64,000 bases of DNA from Pseudomonadota bacterium (GCA_023435265.1 JAEYRZ010000174.1:13860-77859); one strand, 5' to 3'. Positions 38,117 to 47,393 are shown, numbered from the stretch's first letter. Program-made: numbers and translations. Notes: a model not told the origin generated them from the letters alone.

Positions 38117-38557
38117 ATGTACATTCACAACTATCAGATCCTCAATGTGTTGAACGCCTACCAGAAGCAACTGATCGGCCGGCCCGGGACGGAATCGAAG
38201 CACCCGCCCGAATCCATTCTGACCGGCCGCACCCCCAGCCGGTCCGCCGATAACGAACAGCGTCAGGCCATTGTGGATCAGGTGTCGGCGGATATTGTGG
38301 ACCGAATCACCCGGAATGGAGTCCGCTCGCGGTTCGAAGACGCTCTTTGGGGTTGTTTGGCGCCCCCCGCCACAAAGGGCCGGAATGCGCTGCTCGATCA
38401 GTTCACCTACACGCGTATCGATGAGCACAACTGCAAAATAACCGGAACTTTCGAGATCCGGACATTGAAGGCCGCCCTCGGCGGCGAAGACGATAGCACG
38501 CATCAGAAGGCCGGCGCGCCAGGTTGCGGTCACGCTGCAAAGGAGGGCAACGAATAG
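38117..38557 (+). CDS. DVU0524-like FlgM-associated family protein (tentative)
   Basis: The 146-residue protein begins MYIHNYQILNVLNAYQKQL, has QVSADIVDRITRNG in the middle and DQFTYTRIDEHN later. This matches my recollection of the DVU0524 family of sulfate reducers, which is usually encoded beside the anti-sigma factor FlgM in flagellar loci. No flgM is recognisable here. ATG 38117 has GGAGG upstream at 38106. It is followed within 40 bp by another small gene and they probably form an operon. Confidence 0.6.
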   Translation: MYIHNYQILNVLNAYQKQLIGRPGTESKHPPESILTGRTPSRSADNEQRQAIVDQVSADIVDRITRNGVRSRFEDALWGCLAPPATKGRNALLDQFTYTRIDEHNCKITGTFEIRTLKAALGGEDDSTHQKAGAPGCGHAAKEGNE

Positions 38558-38594
38558 GGCCGCGCTCGCGAGGAGGCAGAAAGGGGGATGACCG

Positions 38595-38885
38595 ATGATC
38601 AACAACATCAGTGAGGGCGCCGTGCGGATTGCGGCGAAGCTTGATCCCGGCGGGCTCATTCACGAAAGAGAGTTCAGCCAGCATAGAGCTGACGTGATTC
38701 GTCAAGCCCGGCCGGTGGAGAAGTCTGAGTCCGGCAACCGCGCCAGGGAAAGAAAGCCAAAAGAGGAGGATTCTTCCAGGTATGTGGTGGATGGAAATCA
38801 GATCATCTTCGAAAAGTACGATCAGAAAGGCGACTTGATTCTGAGCATTCCGCCCTCCCACAAACCGGTTGACGAACGCGCCTGA
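38595..38885 (+). CDS. Small hydrophilic protein, FlaG-like C-terminus (function unknown)
   Basis: A 96-residue, strongly charged protein. The C-terminal third (VVDGNQIIFEKYDQKGDLIL followed by SIPP) resembles the beta-strand and IPP ending of FlaG-type flagellar proteins, though the match is weak. The N-terminus INNISEGAVRIAAKLD has no family I recognise. AAGGGGG precedes the ATG by seven bases. It shares an operon with the DVU0524-like gene, which supports a flagellar connection, and ends before a perfect terminator. Confidence 0.6.
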   Translation: MINNISEGAVRIAAKLDPGGLIHEREFSQHRADVIRQARPVEKSESGNRARERKPKEEDSSRYVVDGNQIIFEKYDQKGDLILSIPPSHKPVDERA

Positions 38886-38910
38886 TCCAAATTGAAGCTC
38901 CGCTCTCGAT

Positions 38911-38943
38911 AAAGGCAAACCGGCCGTGGCCGGTTTGCCTTTT
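38911..38943. terminator. Bidirectional Rho-independent terminator
   Basis: AAAGGCAAACCGGCC and its exact complement surround a 2-base centre, with T-tract to the right and A-tract to the left. It separates the plus-strand FlaG-like gene from the minus-strand mazG. Confidence 0.92.
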
Positions 38944-38961
38944 CTCAAACTCTCGAAATCC

Positions 38962-39759
38962 TCAGGAATGCCGCTTGGCGGTTTCCCACAACTGCTCCAA
39001 TTCGTCGCGCGGCAACTGGTCCAGACGGCGGTTTTGACGGGCGGCCATCGCCTCCATGCTTTTGAAGCGTCGGATGAACTTGCGGGTCGACTCCGCAAGG
39101 GCCGTCTCCGGATGAATTCCGGCCAACCGGCCGACGTTGACCAGGGTGAACAGGAGATCGCCGAGTTCCAGCATGGCGCTGAGGGCTGTCGGGTCCTTCT
39201 TGATTTCCGCCCTGAATTCTGCGAGTTCCGATTCCACCTGCCCCATCACGCCGCTCAAAGAGTCCCAATCGAATCCCGACGACGCCGCTCTTTCGGAGAT
39301 TCGGTAGGCGCGCATCAGGGCGGACATACCGCTCGGTACGCTGTCCATGAGCGAGTCGGGGCTGCCTTTTTCCTTCTGTTTGATTTCGCGCCACTGCTTT
39401 TTGACTTCAGCGGCCGTTTCGACCTTGTCCGGCCCGAAGACGTGCGGATGGCGGCGAATCATTTTTTCGATATTGCAGGCGAGGACATCCTGAAAACCGA
39501 ACTGCCGCTTTTCTTCGAAAAGCCGTACGATGAACGCAAGTTGGAAAAGAACATCGCCCAGTTCTTCCAGAATGGATTCGGTTTGCTCGGCGGAAATTGC
39601 CTCGACCAGCTCATGGACCTCTTCGATCAAGTAGATGGAGAGGGTGCGTGCCGTCTGCTTGCGATCCCAGGGGCACCCGTTCTCTCCCCTCAACCGGGCG
39701 ATCAGATCGAAGAGCGCCTCGATTGAAGGCGTCGGGTTCAAGATTTTTTCTCCTGCCAC
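38962..39759 (-). CDS. mazG: Nucleoside triphosphate pyrophosphohydrolase MazG
   Basis: The 265-residue protein has two MazG domains. The first carries CPWDRKQTARTL, EEVHELVEAI and EELGDVLFQLAF, the metal-binding EExxE and ExxxD motifs; the second has ESELAEFRAEI and ELGDLLFTLVNVGRL. It hydrolyses all NTPs to NMPs, including damaged nucleotides and possibly ppGpp precursors. Its first 22 bp overlap the cvpA 3' end, so the two genes are coupled. Confidence 0.95.
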   Translation of the reverse strand: MAGEKILNPTPSIEALFDLIARLRGENGCPWDRKQTARTLSIYLIEEVHELVEAISAEQTESILEELGDVLFQLAFIVRLFEEKRQFGFQDVLACNIEKMIRRHPHVFGPDKVETAAEVKKQWREIKQKEKGSPDSLMDSVPSGMSALMRAYRISERAASSGFDWDSLSGVMGQVESELAEFRAEIKKDPTALSAMLELGDLLFTLVNVGRLAGIHPETALAESTRKFIRRFKSMEAMAARQNRRLDQLPRDELEQLWETAKRHS

Positions 39760-40268
39760 GACTTGCTGAGTTCCTTCATTTTATAGCTGAAAAGGGTCCG
39801 CATATCCTTGGAGGCGGCCAGTGCGAGCGTCGCGCTGATCCGCATGAAGCTGTGGGCGGAAACCGAGTTGCGGACAATCGCGGCATTCTTCGGCAAAAAA
39901 GTCGTAAGGACGAGGATCAGTACCGAGACCAGCAGTATACCCTTGACGGCGCCGAAAAAAGCGCCGCTGATCCGATCAGTCCACCCCAGGAAAGAAATAT
40001 TCATCAAATATTTGATGATCACCCCCAGGATCCCCACGACGATGAAGACGCCCGAAAAAAGCAGCAGGCAGGCGGCGATGTTGGCGTAAGCCGGATCGGC
40101 GATCCAGCGCGACAGTGGTTGAGCGATGCGCGGATAGTAGGCGTAGGCCGCGTAAAGACCGCCAAGAGCCCCGATCAGCGAAGAGAGTTCTTTGACCAGC
40201 CCGCGAAAAATACCGCGCACCAGGCAAACCCCCAGTATGATGATGACGCCAAAATCCAGCAGATTCAT
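39738..40268 (-). CDS. cvpA: CvpA family membrane protein
   Basis: The 176-residue protein has four hydrophobic helices and begins MNLLDFGVIIILGVCLVRGIFRG, the characteristic CvpA opening (colicin V production protein family); GWTDRISGAFFGAVKGI is also typical. The role is membrane or envelope-related and poorly defined. I chose ATG 40268; the longer upstream frame is Arg/Pro-rich. It precedes mazG with a 22-bp overlap. Confidence 0.9.
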   Translation of the reverse strand: MNLLDFGVIIILGVCLVRGIFRGLVKELSSLIGALGGLYAAYAYYPRIAQPLSRWIADPAYANIAACLLLFSGVFIVVGILGVIIKYLMNISFLGWTDRISGAFFGAVKGILLVSVLILVLTTFLPKNAAIVRNSVSAHSFMRISATLALAASKDMRTLFSYKMKELSKSWQEKKS

Positions 40269-40589
40269 TTTTCCACCTTTTCCGGTACTTAACTCGCGAT
40301 CCAGCGGGGCAGAAACCGCGCCCCCGTTTAACAGAGGCCTCCCCGGGGCGTCAAGGAGAATTGAACGGACCGGTCGCCGGAGATTTGGACCGGCTTGATT
40401 CATCCCGATCCTGCGATTTCGAATTGCCGTTTGCAATCGGCTGAAAAATTGGTTACTTTTTCTGCCTCGGATATGTTCCGGCGGCACATTGCAGATGACG
40501 ATACGGCAATTGTGAAAACCGCGCCAGCAAAAAGCGATGAATCAAAAATCGATGCGTACGGAGGAGAAGGCCGCCAGGGCCGGATTTTA

Positions 40590-41594
40590 ATGCATTCGGA
40601 ACAACACCAAACCAAAATTACGTTCAATGATGTCGAGCTTGCCCGACAGCTGTTCGGCGAACACAACGCCAATCTTCAGCGCATCAGTCAAAGCCTGGCC
40701 ATGCAGGTTCAGGCCCGCGGCAATACCGTCCACCTTCAAGGGGAAGAATTCGCCGTTGCCCTTGCCCAGAGACTTCTGACCCAGCTGTACGGGCTGCTCA
40801 AAGAACGTTATCCCATTTACCCCAATGATATCGATTACGCCCTGCGGCTTCTGAGCGCAGACCACAATGCGCAATTAAAGGATATTTTTCTCGATACCGT
40901 CTACATCACCAACAAAAAACAGACCATTACCCCGAAAAGCCGCAACCAGAAAGATTATATCGATGCCATCCGCACCCATGACATCGTGTTCGGGGTCGGC
41001 CCGGCGGGAACGGGAAAAACCTATCTGGCCATGGCCATGGCGGTGGCCGCACTGACCAAGGGGGCGGTCACCCGCATCATCCTGACCCGCCCGGCTGTGG
41101 AAGCCGGCGAAACGCTTGGTTTCCTGCCCGGCGATCTGGCCGAGAAAGTCGATCCCTACCTGCGGCCGCTCTACGATGCGCTGCATGACATGATGCGCTT
41201 CGAAAAGGTTTCCGGCCTGATGCAGCAAGGGATCATCGAGGTGGCCCCCATCGCCTTCATGCGCGGCCGCACGCTCAACGATGCCTTCGTGATTCTGGAC
41301 GAAGCGCAGAACACCACCTCCGAGCAGATGAAGATGTTTCTTACGCGCATCGGCTTCAATTCGAAAGCCGTGATCACCGGCGATATCACTCAAATCGACC
41401 TGCCCGCTCATAAATCTTCCGGTCTCGTGGAGGCCAAGCAAATTCTGGCGCATATAGAAGGAATCCGGTTTGTCTATTTCACACAAAGGGATGTGGTCCG
41501 GCACCGGTTGGTGCAGGACATCATCCAGGCGTATGAAGCGGCGACCCGGCTCAAAGCCGAGGCGGCAAACGGCAAGCCTGCGGTGACGCCTTGA
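40590..41594 (+). CDS. phoH: PhoH family protein (PhoH-like ATPase)
   Basis: The 334-residue protein has an N-terminal KH-like region and a PhoH ATPase domain: Walker [46 protein letters not shown] (in two halves) and Walker [12 protein letters not shown]. It is predicted to act on RNA, possibly with YbeY encoded downstream. ATG 40590 gives the family's normal length; 65 further upstream codons in frame are unlikely to be translated. It heads phoH-pgpH-ybeY-pdxJ. Confidence 0.94.
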   Translation: MHSEQHQTKITFNDVELARQLFGEHNANLQRISQSLAMQVQARGNTVHLQGEEFAVALAQRLLTQLYGLLKERYPIYPNDIDYALRLLSADHNAQLKDIFLDTVYITNKKQTITPKSRNQKDYIDAIRTHDIVFGVGPAGTGKTYLAMAMAVAALTKGAVTRIILTRPAVEAGETLGFLPGDLAEKVDPYLRPLYDALHDMMRFEKVSGLMQQGIIEVAPIAFMRGRTLNDAFVILDEAQNTTSEQMKMFLTRIGFNSKAVITGDITQIDLPAHKSSGLVEAKQILAHIEGIRFVYFTQRDVVRHRLVQDIIQAYEAATRLKAEAANGKPAVTP

Positions 41595-41606
41595 AAATGT
41601 CTCTCT

Positions 41607-44021
41607 ATGATGGGCAGTGAAAGTAAAATAAAAGGATACCGTTTCGCCGCATTGCCCGACAGGGCCGTGCGCTGGTTTTTGCTGGTTCTGCTGGTGGCGC
41701 TTTTTCTCTTGCTGCTCTACCCCAACCTGTTGATCCAGCCGCACCGCTATCGACTTGGCGATATCGCCGCGTATGACGTCAAGGCCTCCGAAGACTTTTT
41801 CGTCGAAGACCAGGAGGCGACCGAGGCCAGCCGCCAGGCGACCGCCGACCGGATCCTGACGGTTTACGATTACGATCCCGGCGTTGCCCATCGCCTGACG
41901 AACCAAATGAATGCCGCATTCGCCGAGATGCGGAACTCCCTGCTCGACTTCAACGCCGATCACCAGCGGCCGCCCTCTGCGCCGGCCGGAGGGGAGAGTG
42001 CCGGCGACCGGAACTGGCGCAGCGAGCGGGAGAACGCACTGTGGACCCAGAAGGCGCGATTCGAAACGCAGACCGGCTTCGAATTGAGCCGTGGCGCCCT
42101 TAAGCTGCTGATCAACGAAGGATTTTCCCCTCAGCTGGCGCAACTGGCGGTGCGCATCATCGAAGAGATACTGGACAACGGAGTAGTCGCCAACAAGGAG
42201 ATCCTGCTTCGGGAACTCGATAAAGGCATCACGCTGCGCAACGTGGTGAACCAGACGGAAAAAACCGTTTTCAGCCTCCGGCAGTACTATGGTCCCGACC
42301 AGGCCAGAACCATGGTGCGGGTTACGGCCGAACCGCTGGTGCGGGATTTGAATTACAATGTGACCAACCTGCTCGTGGATTTGATCCAGCGCGCATTGCA
42401 GCCCAACATCACCATGAACCGCAATGAAACCGAGCGGCGCCGGGGCCAGGCACTGGCCGATCTGAAACCGGTCATGTTCCAGGTCAAGGCGGGCGAAATG
42501 GTCCTGCGCGAAGGAGAACGCGTAACGAATGAGCATCTCCTGAAGCTCGAAGCGATGCGCAGCCAGGCGGAAAACAGGCGCATCGCCGCTTCGGGCGTGG
42601 GCGCCGCCGTTATCCTGGCCTTGTTGCTGGCGGGTGCCCACTGGCTCTACCTCCGCCATCCCCAGCATGCCCGCCTCGATACCAACCGCAACCTGCTGTT
42701 CATGGCCGTGGCGATGGTGATGGTCTTTCTGATCGTCAAAATGGTGGACGGACTCTCCGACCTGCTGGTCTCCAACAGCGCCTTCGCCATCCCGGACGAC
42801 GCCGTTGTTTATGCCGTGCCGGCGGCGGTCGGCGCCATGCTGGTGTGCATCTTCATCGGATTCGAAATCGCCCTGCCCTTCGGCCTGATCGGTGGATTGT
42901 GCTCGGCCATGCTGATCGGCCAGGGCCTGGACTTCTTTATCTTCTTCCTGATCAACAGCGCCATGGCCGCCTACTGGGTCCGGCACCACCGCGAGCGCAA
43001 GGCGTTCATCATCGCGGGCGCCAAGCTCGGCCTGCTGAACATGGTCGTGGCCACCGTGCTGAGCATCTATGCGTCGGATTTTGCGGCCATGGATCTACTG
43101 TGGATTTGGAGCATGGCATTTCTGGGCGGCATCGCCAGCGCCATCATCACGCTCGGCAGCGCACCGCTCATGGAAATGGCATTCGGATTCACCACCGATA
43201 TCACGCTTCTCGAACTTGCCAACCTGGACCGGCCGATTCTGCGCCAGCTGATGCTGGAAGCGCCCGGCACCTATCACCATTCGGTCATCGTGGGTTCGCT
43301 GGTGGAGGCCGCAGCGGCCGACATTGGCGCCAATCCGCTGCTGGCGAAGGTTTGCGGTTACTACCACGATATCGGCAAGGTCAAGAAGCCGCTGTACTTC
43401 ATCGAAAATCAAACCAACGGCCGCAACAAGCACGACAAGCTCGCGCCGTCCATGTCGAGCCTCATTCTGATCGCCCACATCAAGGACGGCATCGAGATCG
43501 CCCGCAAGAACAAGCTGGGCCAGGCGATCATCGATACGATCCAGCAGCATCACGGCACCAGCCTGATCAGCTACTTTTATGAGAAAGCCAGACAGGTAAA
43601 GGGCAGTGCCGGCGTCAAAGTGGATCATTTCCGCTATCCAGGCCCCAAACCGCAAACCCGCGAAGCGGGGCTGGTCATGCTGGCCGATGTGGTCGAAGCC
43701 GCCTCGCGTACGTTGGAAAACCCCACACCGGCCCGCATTCAGGGGCTGGTGCAGCACCTGATCAATAAGATTTTCTCCGACGGGCAGCTCGACGAATGCG
43801 AACTCACGCTCAAGGACCTTCACCGGATTGCGAAGAGCTTCAACAAAATCCTGTACGGAATCCATCACCATCGCATCGAGTACGCCGAAGCCGCCAACAA
43901 GGAGGATGTGAAAGGTAAAAATGGCAGTTCTGATCGACAACCAGCAGACAAGGCACCGCGTCAGGAAGAGGGCGCTCCAAAAAAAGGCGAAAGCCATCTT
44001 AAGCGCCTTGGGCTCTCCTGA
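41607..44021 (+). CDS. pgpH: PgpH-type 7TM-HD cyclic-di-AMP phosphodiesterase
   Basis: The 804-residue protein has an N-terminal helix (about 20-43), an extracytoplasmic 7TMR-HDED domain (about 45-325), seven membrane helices (about 330-515) and an HD domain with HHSVIVGSLVEAA and YYHDIGKVKKP. Family members hydrolyse c-di-AMP to pApA. No DacA cyclase is in the window. The last 34 residues are hydrophilic, and their codons overlap the start of ybeY by 101 bp in another frame. phoH ends 12 bp upstream. Confidence 0.92.
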   Translation: MMGSESKIKGYRFAALPDRAVRWFLLVLLVALFLLLLYPNLLIQPHRYRLGDIAAYDVKASEDFFVEDQEATEASRQATADRILTVYDYDPGVAHRLTNQMNAAFAEMRNSLLDFNADHQRPPSAPAGGESAGDRNWRSERENALWTQKARFETQTGFELSRGALKLLINEGFSPQLAQLAVRIIEEILDNGVVANKEILLRELDKGITLRNVVNQTEKTVFSLRQYYGPDQARTMVRVTAEPLVRDLNYNVTNLLVDLIQRALQPNITMNRNETERRRGQALADLKPVMFQVKAGEMVLREGERVTNEHLLKLEAMRSQAENRRIAASGVGAAVILALLLAGAHWLYLRHPQHARLDTNRNLLFMAVAMVMVFLIVKMVDGLSDLLVSNSAFAIPDDAVVYAVPAAVGAMLVCIFIGFEIALPFGLIGGLCSAMLIGQGLDFFIFFLINSAMAAYWVRHHRERKAFIIAGAKLGLLNMVVATVLSIYASDFAAMDLLWIWSMAFLGGIASAIITLGSAPLMEMAFGFTTDITLLELANLDRPILRQLMLEAPGTYHHSVIVGSLVEAAAADIGANPLLAKVCGYYHDIGKVKKPLYFIENQTNGRNKHDKLAPSMSSLILIAHIKDGIEIARKNKLGQAIIDTIQQHHGTSLISYFYEKARQVKGSAGVKVDHFRYPGPKPQTREAGLVMLADVVEAASRTLENPTPARIQGLVQHLINKIFSDGQLDECELTLKDLHRIAKSFNKILYGIHHHRIEYAEAANKEDVKGKNGSSDRQPADKAPRQEEGAPKKGESHLKRLGLS

Positions 44022-44445
44022 CGGAGAACTTTCGCTGGTCCTGGTGGATGACGAACGCATCGCCCAACTCAATCAGTCGTATCTCCACCACCGCGGACCG
44101 ACCAATGTGATCTCGTTCGCAATGCGCGAGGGCGCGTGCAGCCAGATCAACCCGCACCTTCTGGGCGATGTGGTGATATCGATGGACACCTGCGCCGCGG
44201 AGGCCGAGGCGGGCGGCCTGACGATGGAAACCCGCCTCGACCAGTTGATGATCCATGGCATTCTGCACCTTTTCGGATATGATCATGTCCGCGACAAAGC
44301 CAAAGCCCGTGCGATGAAAGCCAAGAGCGACGCGCTGCTGGCGTTGATCGACGCGCAAACGGCCGTTTCGCCCGCCGGGCGGACGAAAGCAGCCCAATCG
44401 AAAGCCCGAAACAAAGCCGGCCGGCCATCCGCTGCGAACCGCTGA
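43921..44445 (+). CDS. ybeY: Endoribonuclease YbeY
   Basis: The 174-residue protein has PTNVISFAMREG and the zinc motif HGILHLFGYDH (about residues 111-121) of the YbeY metalloprotein, which matures 16S rRNA 3' ends and takes part in ribosome quality control. The C-terminus has a Lys/Ala/Arg-rich tail of about 35 residues. The start at 43921 lies 101 bp inside pgpH, with AAAGG five bases upstream and GGAGG further back; the N-terminal segment LIDNQQTRHRV fits the family, so the overlap seems genuine. Confidence 0.93.
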   Translation: MAVLIDNQQTRHRVRKRALQKKAKAILSALGSPDGELSLVLVDDERIAQLNQSYLHHRGPTNVISFAMREGACSQINPHLLGDVVISMDTCAAEAEAGGLTMETRLDQLMIHGILHLFGYDHVRDKAKARAMKAKSDALLALIDAQTAVSPAGRTKAAQSKARNKAGRPSAANR

Positions 44446-44489
44446 AGCAGAGTACGGCCGCTTACCGACCCACAATCGGAGGAGAAGCG

Positions 44490-45212
44490 ATGCCCAGTTT
44501 AACTGTGATGGTCGACCATGTCGCGGCGCTTCGCCAGGCGATGCAGAGCACGACCCCCGATCCGGTTTCGGCCGCTACGCTGGCCGAACTGGCCGGCGCG
44601 GACGGCATCGGTGTTTACCTGCGTGAGGACCGCGGCGATTTGACCGAAAGAGATGTGCGGTTGCTGCGCCAGACGGTGCACACGCGCCTGATTCTTCATA
44701 TGGCGGCCTCCTCGGAGATGGTCGGCAATGCACTCGACATCAAACCCCAGCGCGTGGTGCTGATGCCGGAGATCCGCAAGGAGGCGCCCGTCGAAACCGG
44801 CCTGGATCTGGGGGCCCAGGGCAAGACGCTGTACGAAATCATCGACACCCTGCAGTCCAACAACATCAGCGTCGGACTGTGCATTCAGCCCGACCCGCAC
44901 CAGGCCAAGCTGGCGCATCAGCTGCGCGCCGACTGGGTACTGATCCACGCCGGGCGTTTGCGTGCAGCGACCACACCCCAAACCCAGCACCAGGAACTCA
45001 GCCGGATCGTGGATACGGTCAAGATGGCGCACAAGCTGCGCATTCACATCGCCGTCGGCAGGGGACTTGATTACCGGCTGATCAAACTTTTCGGCGGCAT
45101 TCCGGAAATCGACGAATTCAGCATCGGCCGAGACATTCTGGCGCGCGCCCTGCTGTTGGGTCTCGACCGTGCCGTCAGGGAGATGATTGCGCTGATCCGT
45201 TCAGGCGTTTAA
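44490..45212 (+). CDS. pdxJ: PdxJ-family protein lacking most active-site residues
   Basis: The 240-residue protein aligns end to end with pyridoxine 5'-phosphate synthase (VDHVAALR, PDPVSAA, LREDRGDLTERDVRLLRQ, LMPEIRKE, IGRDILARA). Many residues for substrate binding and catalysis differ from E. coli PdxJ: NIDH is MVDH (Met7), VHLRED is VYLRED (Tyr43), RRHI is RGDL (Asp50), LEMA is LHMA (His70, for the catalytic Glu), NAGHG is AVGRG (Arg191) and NIGH is SIGR (Arg214). It sits at the standard pdxJ locus after ybeY, so it is the positional orthologue, but normal PNP synthesis looks unlikely. GGAGGAG precedes the ATG. acpS, often next, is absent. Confidence 0.88.
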   Translation: MPSLTVMVDHVAALRQAMQSTTPDPVSAATLAELAGADGIGVYLREDRGDLTERDVRLLRQTVHTRLILHMAASSEMVGNALDIKPQRVVLMPEIRKEAPVETGLDLGAQGKTLYEIIDTLQSNNISVGLCIQPDPHQAKLAHQLRADWVLIHAGRLRAATTPQTQHQELSRIVDTVKMAHKLRIHIAVGRGLDYRLIKLFGGIPEIDEFSIGRDILARALLLGLDRAVREMIALIRSGV

Positions 45213-45283
45213 CGACGCCCCTCTCGCCCCGATGACGGAAACCCGTCGAAAGCCACTTTCAGACAACCGTGTAAAGGAACCGT

Positions 45284-46861
45284 ATGCTCATCGTCACCGC
45301 CTCTGAAATGCAGGCCATGGATCGCATGACCATCGAACAGTTCGATCTTCCCGGACGATTGCTCATGGAGAACGCCGGCCGCGGCGCGGCGCGCTGCTTT
45401 CTGAAGCGGATCTATCCGCAGGCCCCCGGAACGGTCGGCGTCCTCGCCGGACGCGGCAACAACGGTGGTGACGGGTTCGTCATCGCGCGCTGCCTCGCGC
45501 AGCGCGGCATCGATGTGCGGGTTTTCCTGCTGAGCGGGCAAAGCCGCGTGCAGGGCGATGCCGCCGCCAATCTGCGGCTGCTGCCCCGATGGGGCGTGCC
45601 GCTGATCGAGATCCCCGATACCGACCATTTCAGCCGACACACGCAAGAAATGCAGCGCTGTGCCAGTTGGATCGATGCGCTGCTGGGAACCGGGTTGACC
45701 GCCGAAGTGACAGGCTACTTCCGGCAGGTGATCGAATTCGTCAACGCGCTCGGCCGCCCCGTTCTGGCCGTGGATATCCCCTCGGGACTGAATGCGGATA
45801 CCGGCCATCCCTGCGGCGCCTGTGTTCGGGCTGCGGCAACCGCCACTTTCGGATACCCCAAAATCGGTCACGTGGTGTTTCCCGGTGTTCAATTCTGCGG
45901 AACCCTGGACGTGATCGACATCGGCATTCCGCCGGCCGTGCCGCAATCGGTCGATCCACGCCAGATGCTGATCACTGCTCAACACGTGCGCCCACTGATT
46001 GCGCGCCGCGCTCCCGACAGCCATAAAGGCAGCCACGGACATGTGCTGGTCGTGGCCGGAGCGCCGGGGAAAACCGGCGCTGCAGTCCTGGCCAGCGCCG
46101 CGGCCCTGCGCGCCGGGGCAGGACTGGTCTCGCTCGGCATTGCCGGCTGTTTGAATCCGGTGGTCGAGGCCCATACGATCGAAGCCATGACCCTGCCCCT
46201 GCCCGATGCCGGCGACGGCCTGCTCACCTTGGCGGCCTTCGACACCATTGCCGCGGCCGCCGCGGGCAAGCGCGTTCTGGCCCTGGGACCCGGCCTGGGT
46301 ACGGCGCCCGCAACGCGCGACCTGGTCCGGCGCATTCTTCGCGAAATAGATCTGCCGCTGGTTCTGGATGCCGACGGCTTGAACAACGTCGCCGGCGAAG
46401 CCGAAGCGGCGGCTGCCCGCCCGGCGCCCCTGGTGCTTACGCCCCACCCGGGCGAAGCCGCCCGCTTGATCGGCTGCAGTGCCGACGCGGTCCAACGCGA
46501 CCGCCTGAAGGCGGCCCGCCGCATCGCGGCCGACTTCGAGGCCGTGGTGGTGTTGAAGGGGGCACGCACGGTCGTGGCCGAACCCGGCGGACGGGTCTGG
46601 ATCAATCCGACCGGCAACCCCGGCATGGCCAGCGGAGGGATGGGCGATGTCCTGACCGGCGTGATCGCAGGACTCCTGGCCCAGGGCTGCACGCCCCTTT
46701 CCGCTGCTCAGGCCGGAACCTATATTCATGGAGCGGCGGCCGATCGCCTGGCCCGCGAGCGTCCCTACGGCTATCTTGCCGGAGAGGTGCTCGATGCGGT
46801 TCCGTTCGCCATCCGGGATACCCTCGCCGATCCGCCCGCCCCTTTCGAGCTTCAATGGTGA
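45284..46861 (+). CDS. nnrD: Bifunctional NAD(P)H-hydrate epimerase / ADP-dependent dehydratase
   Basis: The 525-residue fusion has an N-terminal YjeF epimerase domain (about 1-220; MENAGRGAA, GRGNNGGDGFVIAR, DIPSGLNADTG) and a C-terminal ribokinase-like dehydratase domain (about 235-520; GSHGHVLVVAG, LDADGLN, TPHPGEAARL, NPGMASGGMGDVLTGVIAG). It repairs hydrated NAD(P)H. Both domains look intact. It lies between the pdxJ-like gene and tsaE in the usual order; tsaE starts 9 bp after its stop. Confidence 0.95.
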   Translation: MLIVTASEMQAMDRMTIEQFDLPGRLLMENAGRGAARCFLKRIYPQAPGTVGVLAGRGNNGGDGFVIARCLAQRGIDVRVFLLSGQSRVQGDAAANLRLLPRWGVPLIEIPDTDHFSRHTQEMQRCASWIDALLGTGLTAEVTGYFRQVIEFVNALGRPVLAVDIPSGLNADTGHPCGACVRAAATATFGYPKIGHVVFPGVQFCGTLDVIDIGIPPAVPQSVDPRQMLITAQHVRPLIARRAPDSHKGSHGHVLVVAGAPGKTGAAVLASAAALRAGAGLVSLGIAGCLNPVVEAHTIEAMTLPLPDAGDGLLTLAAFDTIAAAAAGKRVLALGPGLGTAPATRDLVRRILREIDLPLVLDADGLNNVAGEAEAAAARPAPLVLTPHPGEAARLIGCSADAVQRDRLKAARRIAADFEAVVVLKGARTVVAEPGGRVWINPTGNPGMASGGMGDVLTGVIAGLLAQGCTPLSAAQAGTYIHGAAADRLARERPYGYLAGEVLDAVPFAIRDTLADPPAPFELQW

Positions 46862-46870
46862 TGGGCCTGC

Positions 46871-47380
46871 ATGGCACACGATTTCGAATATTGCTTCCGC
46901 AGTTGCGCACAGGACCAGACACGTGCCATGGGCGCCGCATTGGGCCGCCTGTTGCTGAACGGCCGGGTGCTGCTGCTGACCGGCGGTCTGGGCAGCGGCA
47001 AAACCTGTTTCGTCCAGGGGCTGGCCCGCGGCCTGGAAGTTCCCGCGGACTTCGACATCACCAGCCCCACCTACACCCTGATCCACGAGTACCCCGGCCG
47101 CCTCGCCCTGCTGCATGTCGATTTATACCGTCTTGAAACGATCGAGGATGCGGATGACATCGGGTTATGGGAACTGCTGACGCGTCCGGCCGTCTTGGCC
47201 GTGGAGTGGGCCGAACGGCTGGAGGCGGATTATTGGCCGCCGGACGCCCTGCATATCGACTTCAAGTGCCTGCCGCATGACCACCGCTGCCTGCGTTTTT
47301 TTGGCCATGGACTTGAAGGAGACAATCTGATAGACAAGCTGGCCCGAATCGGTTCCGGCATGTGCAACGGTTTAGAATAG
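46871..47380 (+). CDS. tsaE: tRNA threonylcarbamoyladenosine biosynthesis ATPase TsaE
   Basis: The 169-residue protein has Walker A LTGGLGSGKTCFVQGLARGL (about 38-57), SPTYTLIHEY, HVDLYRLE and VLAVEWAERL, the TsaE signatures. With TsaB and TsaD it makes t6A37 on ANN-decoding tRNAs. A Cys/Gly-rich tail of about 20 residues extends past the normal end. lysC follows closely. Confidence 0.94.
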   Translation: MAHDFEYCFRSCAQDQTRAMGAALGRLLLNGRVLLLTGGLGSGKTCFVQGLARGLEVPADFDITSPTYTLIHEYPGRLALLHVDLYRLETIEDADDIGLWELLTRPAVLAVEWAERLEADYWPPDALHIDFKCLPHDHRCLRFFGHGLEGDNLIDKLARIGSGMCNGLE

Positions 47381-47393
47381 GAGTATGCAGCAA

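Noticed and set aside
40875..42989. A 704-codon minus-strand open frame
   Set aside because: Antisense to phoH and pgpH, both of which have clear family motifs; His/Gln/Asp-rich shadow composition.
45209..47116. A 635-codon minus-strand open frame
   Set aside because: Antisense to nnrD and tsaE; Gln/Gly/His-rich with no domain.
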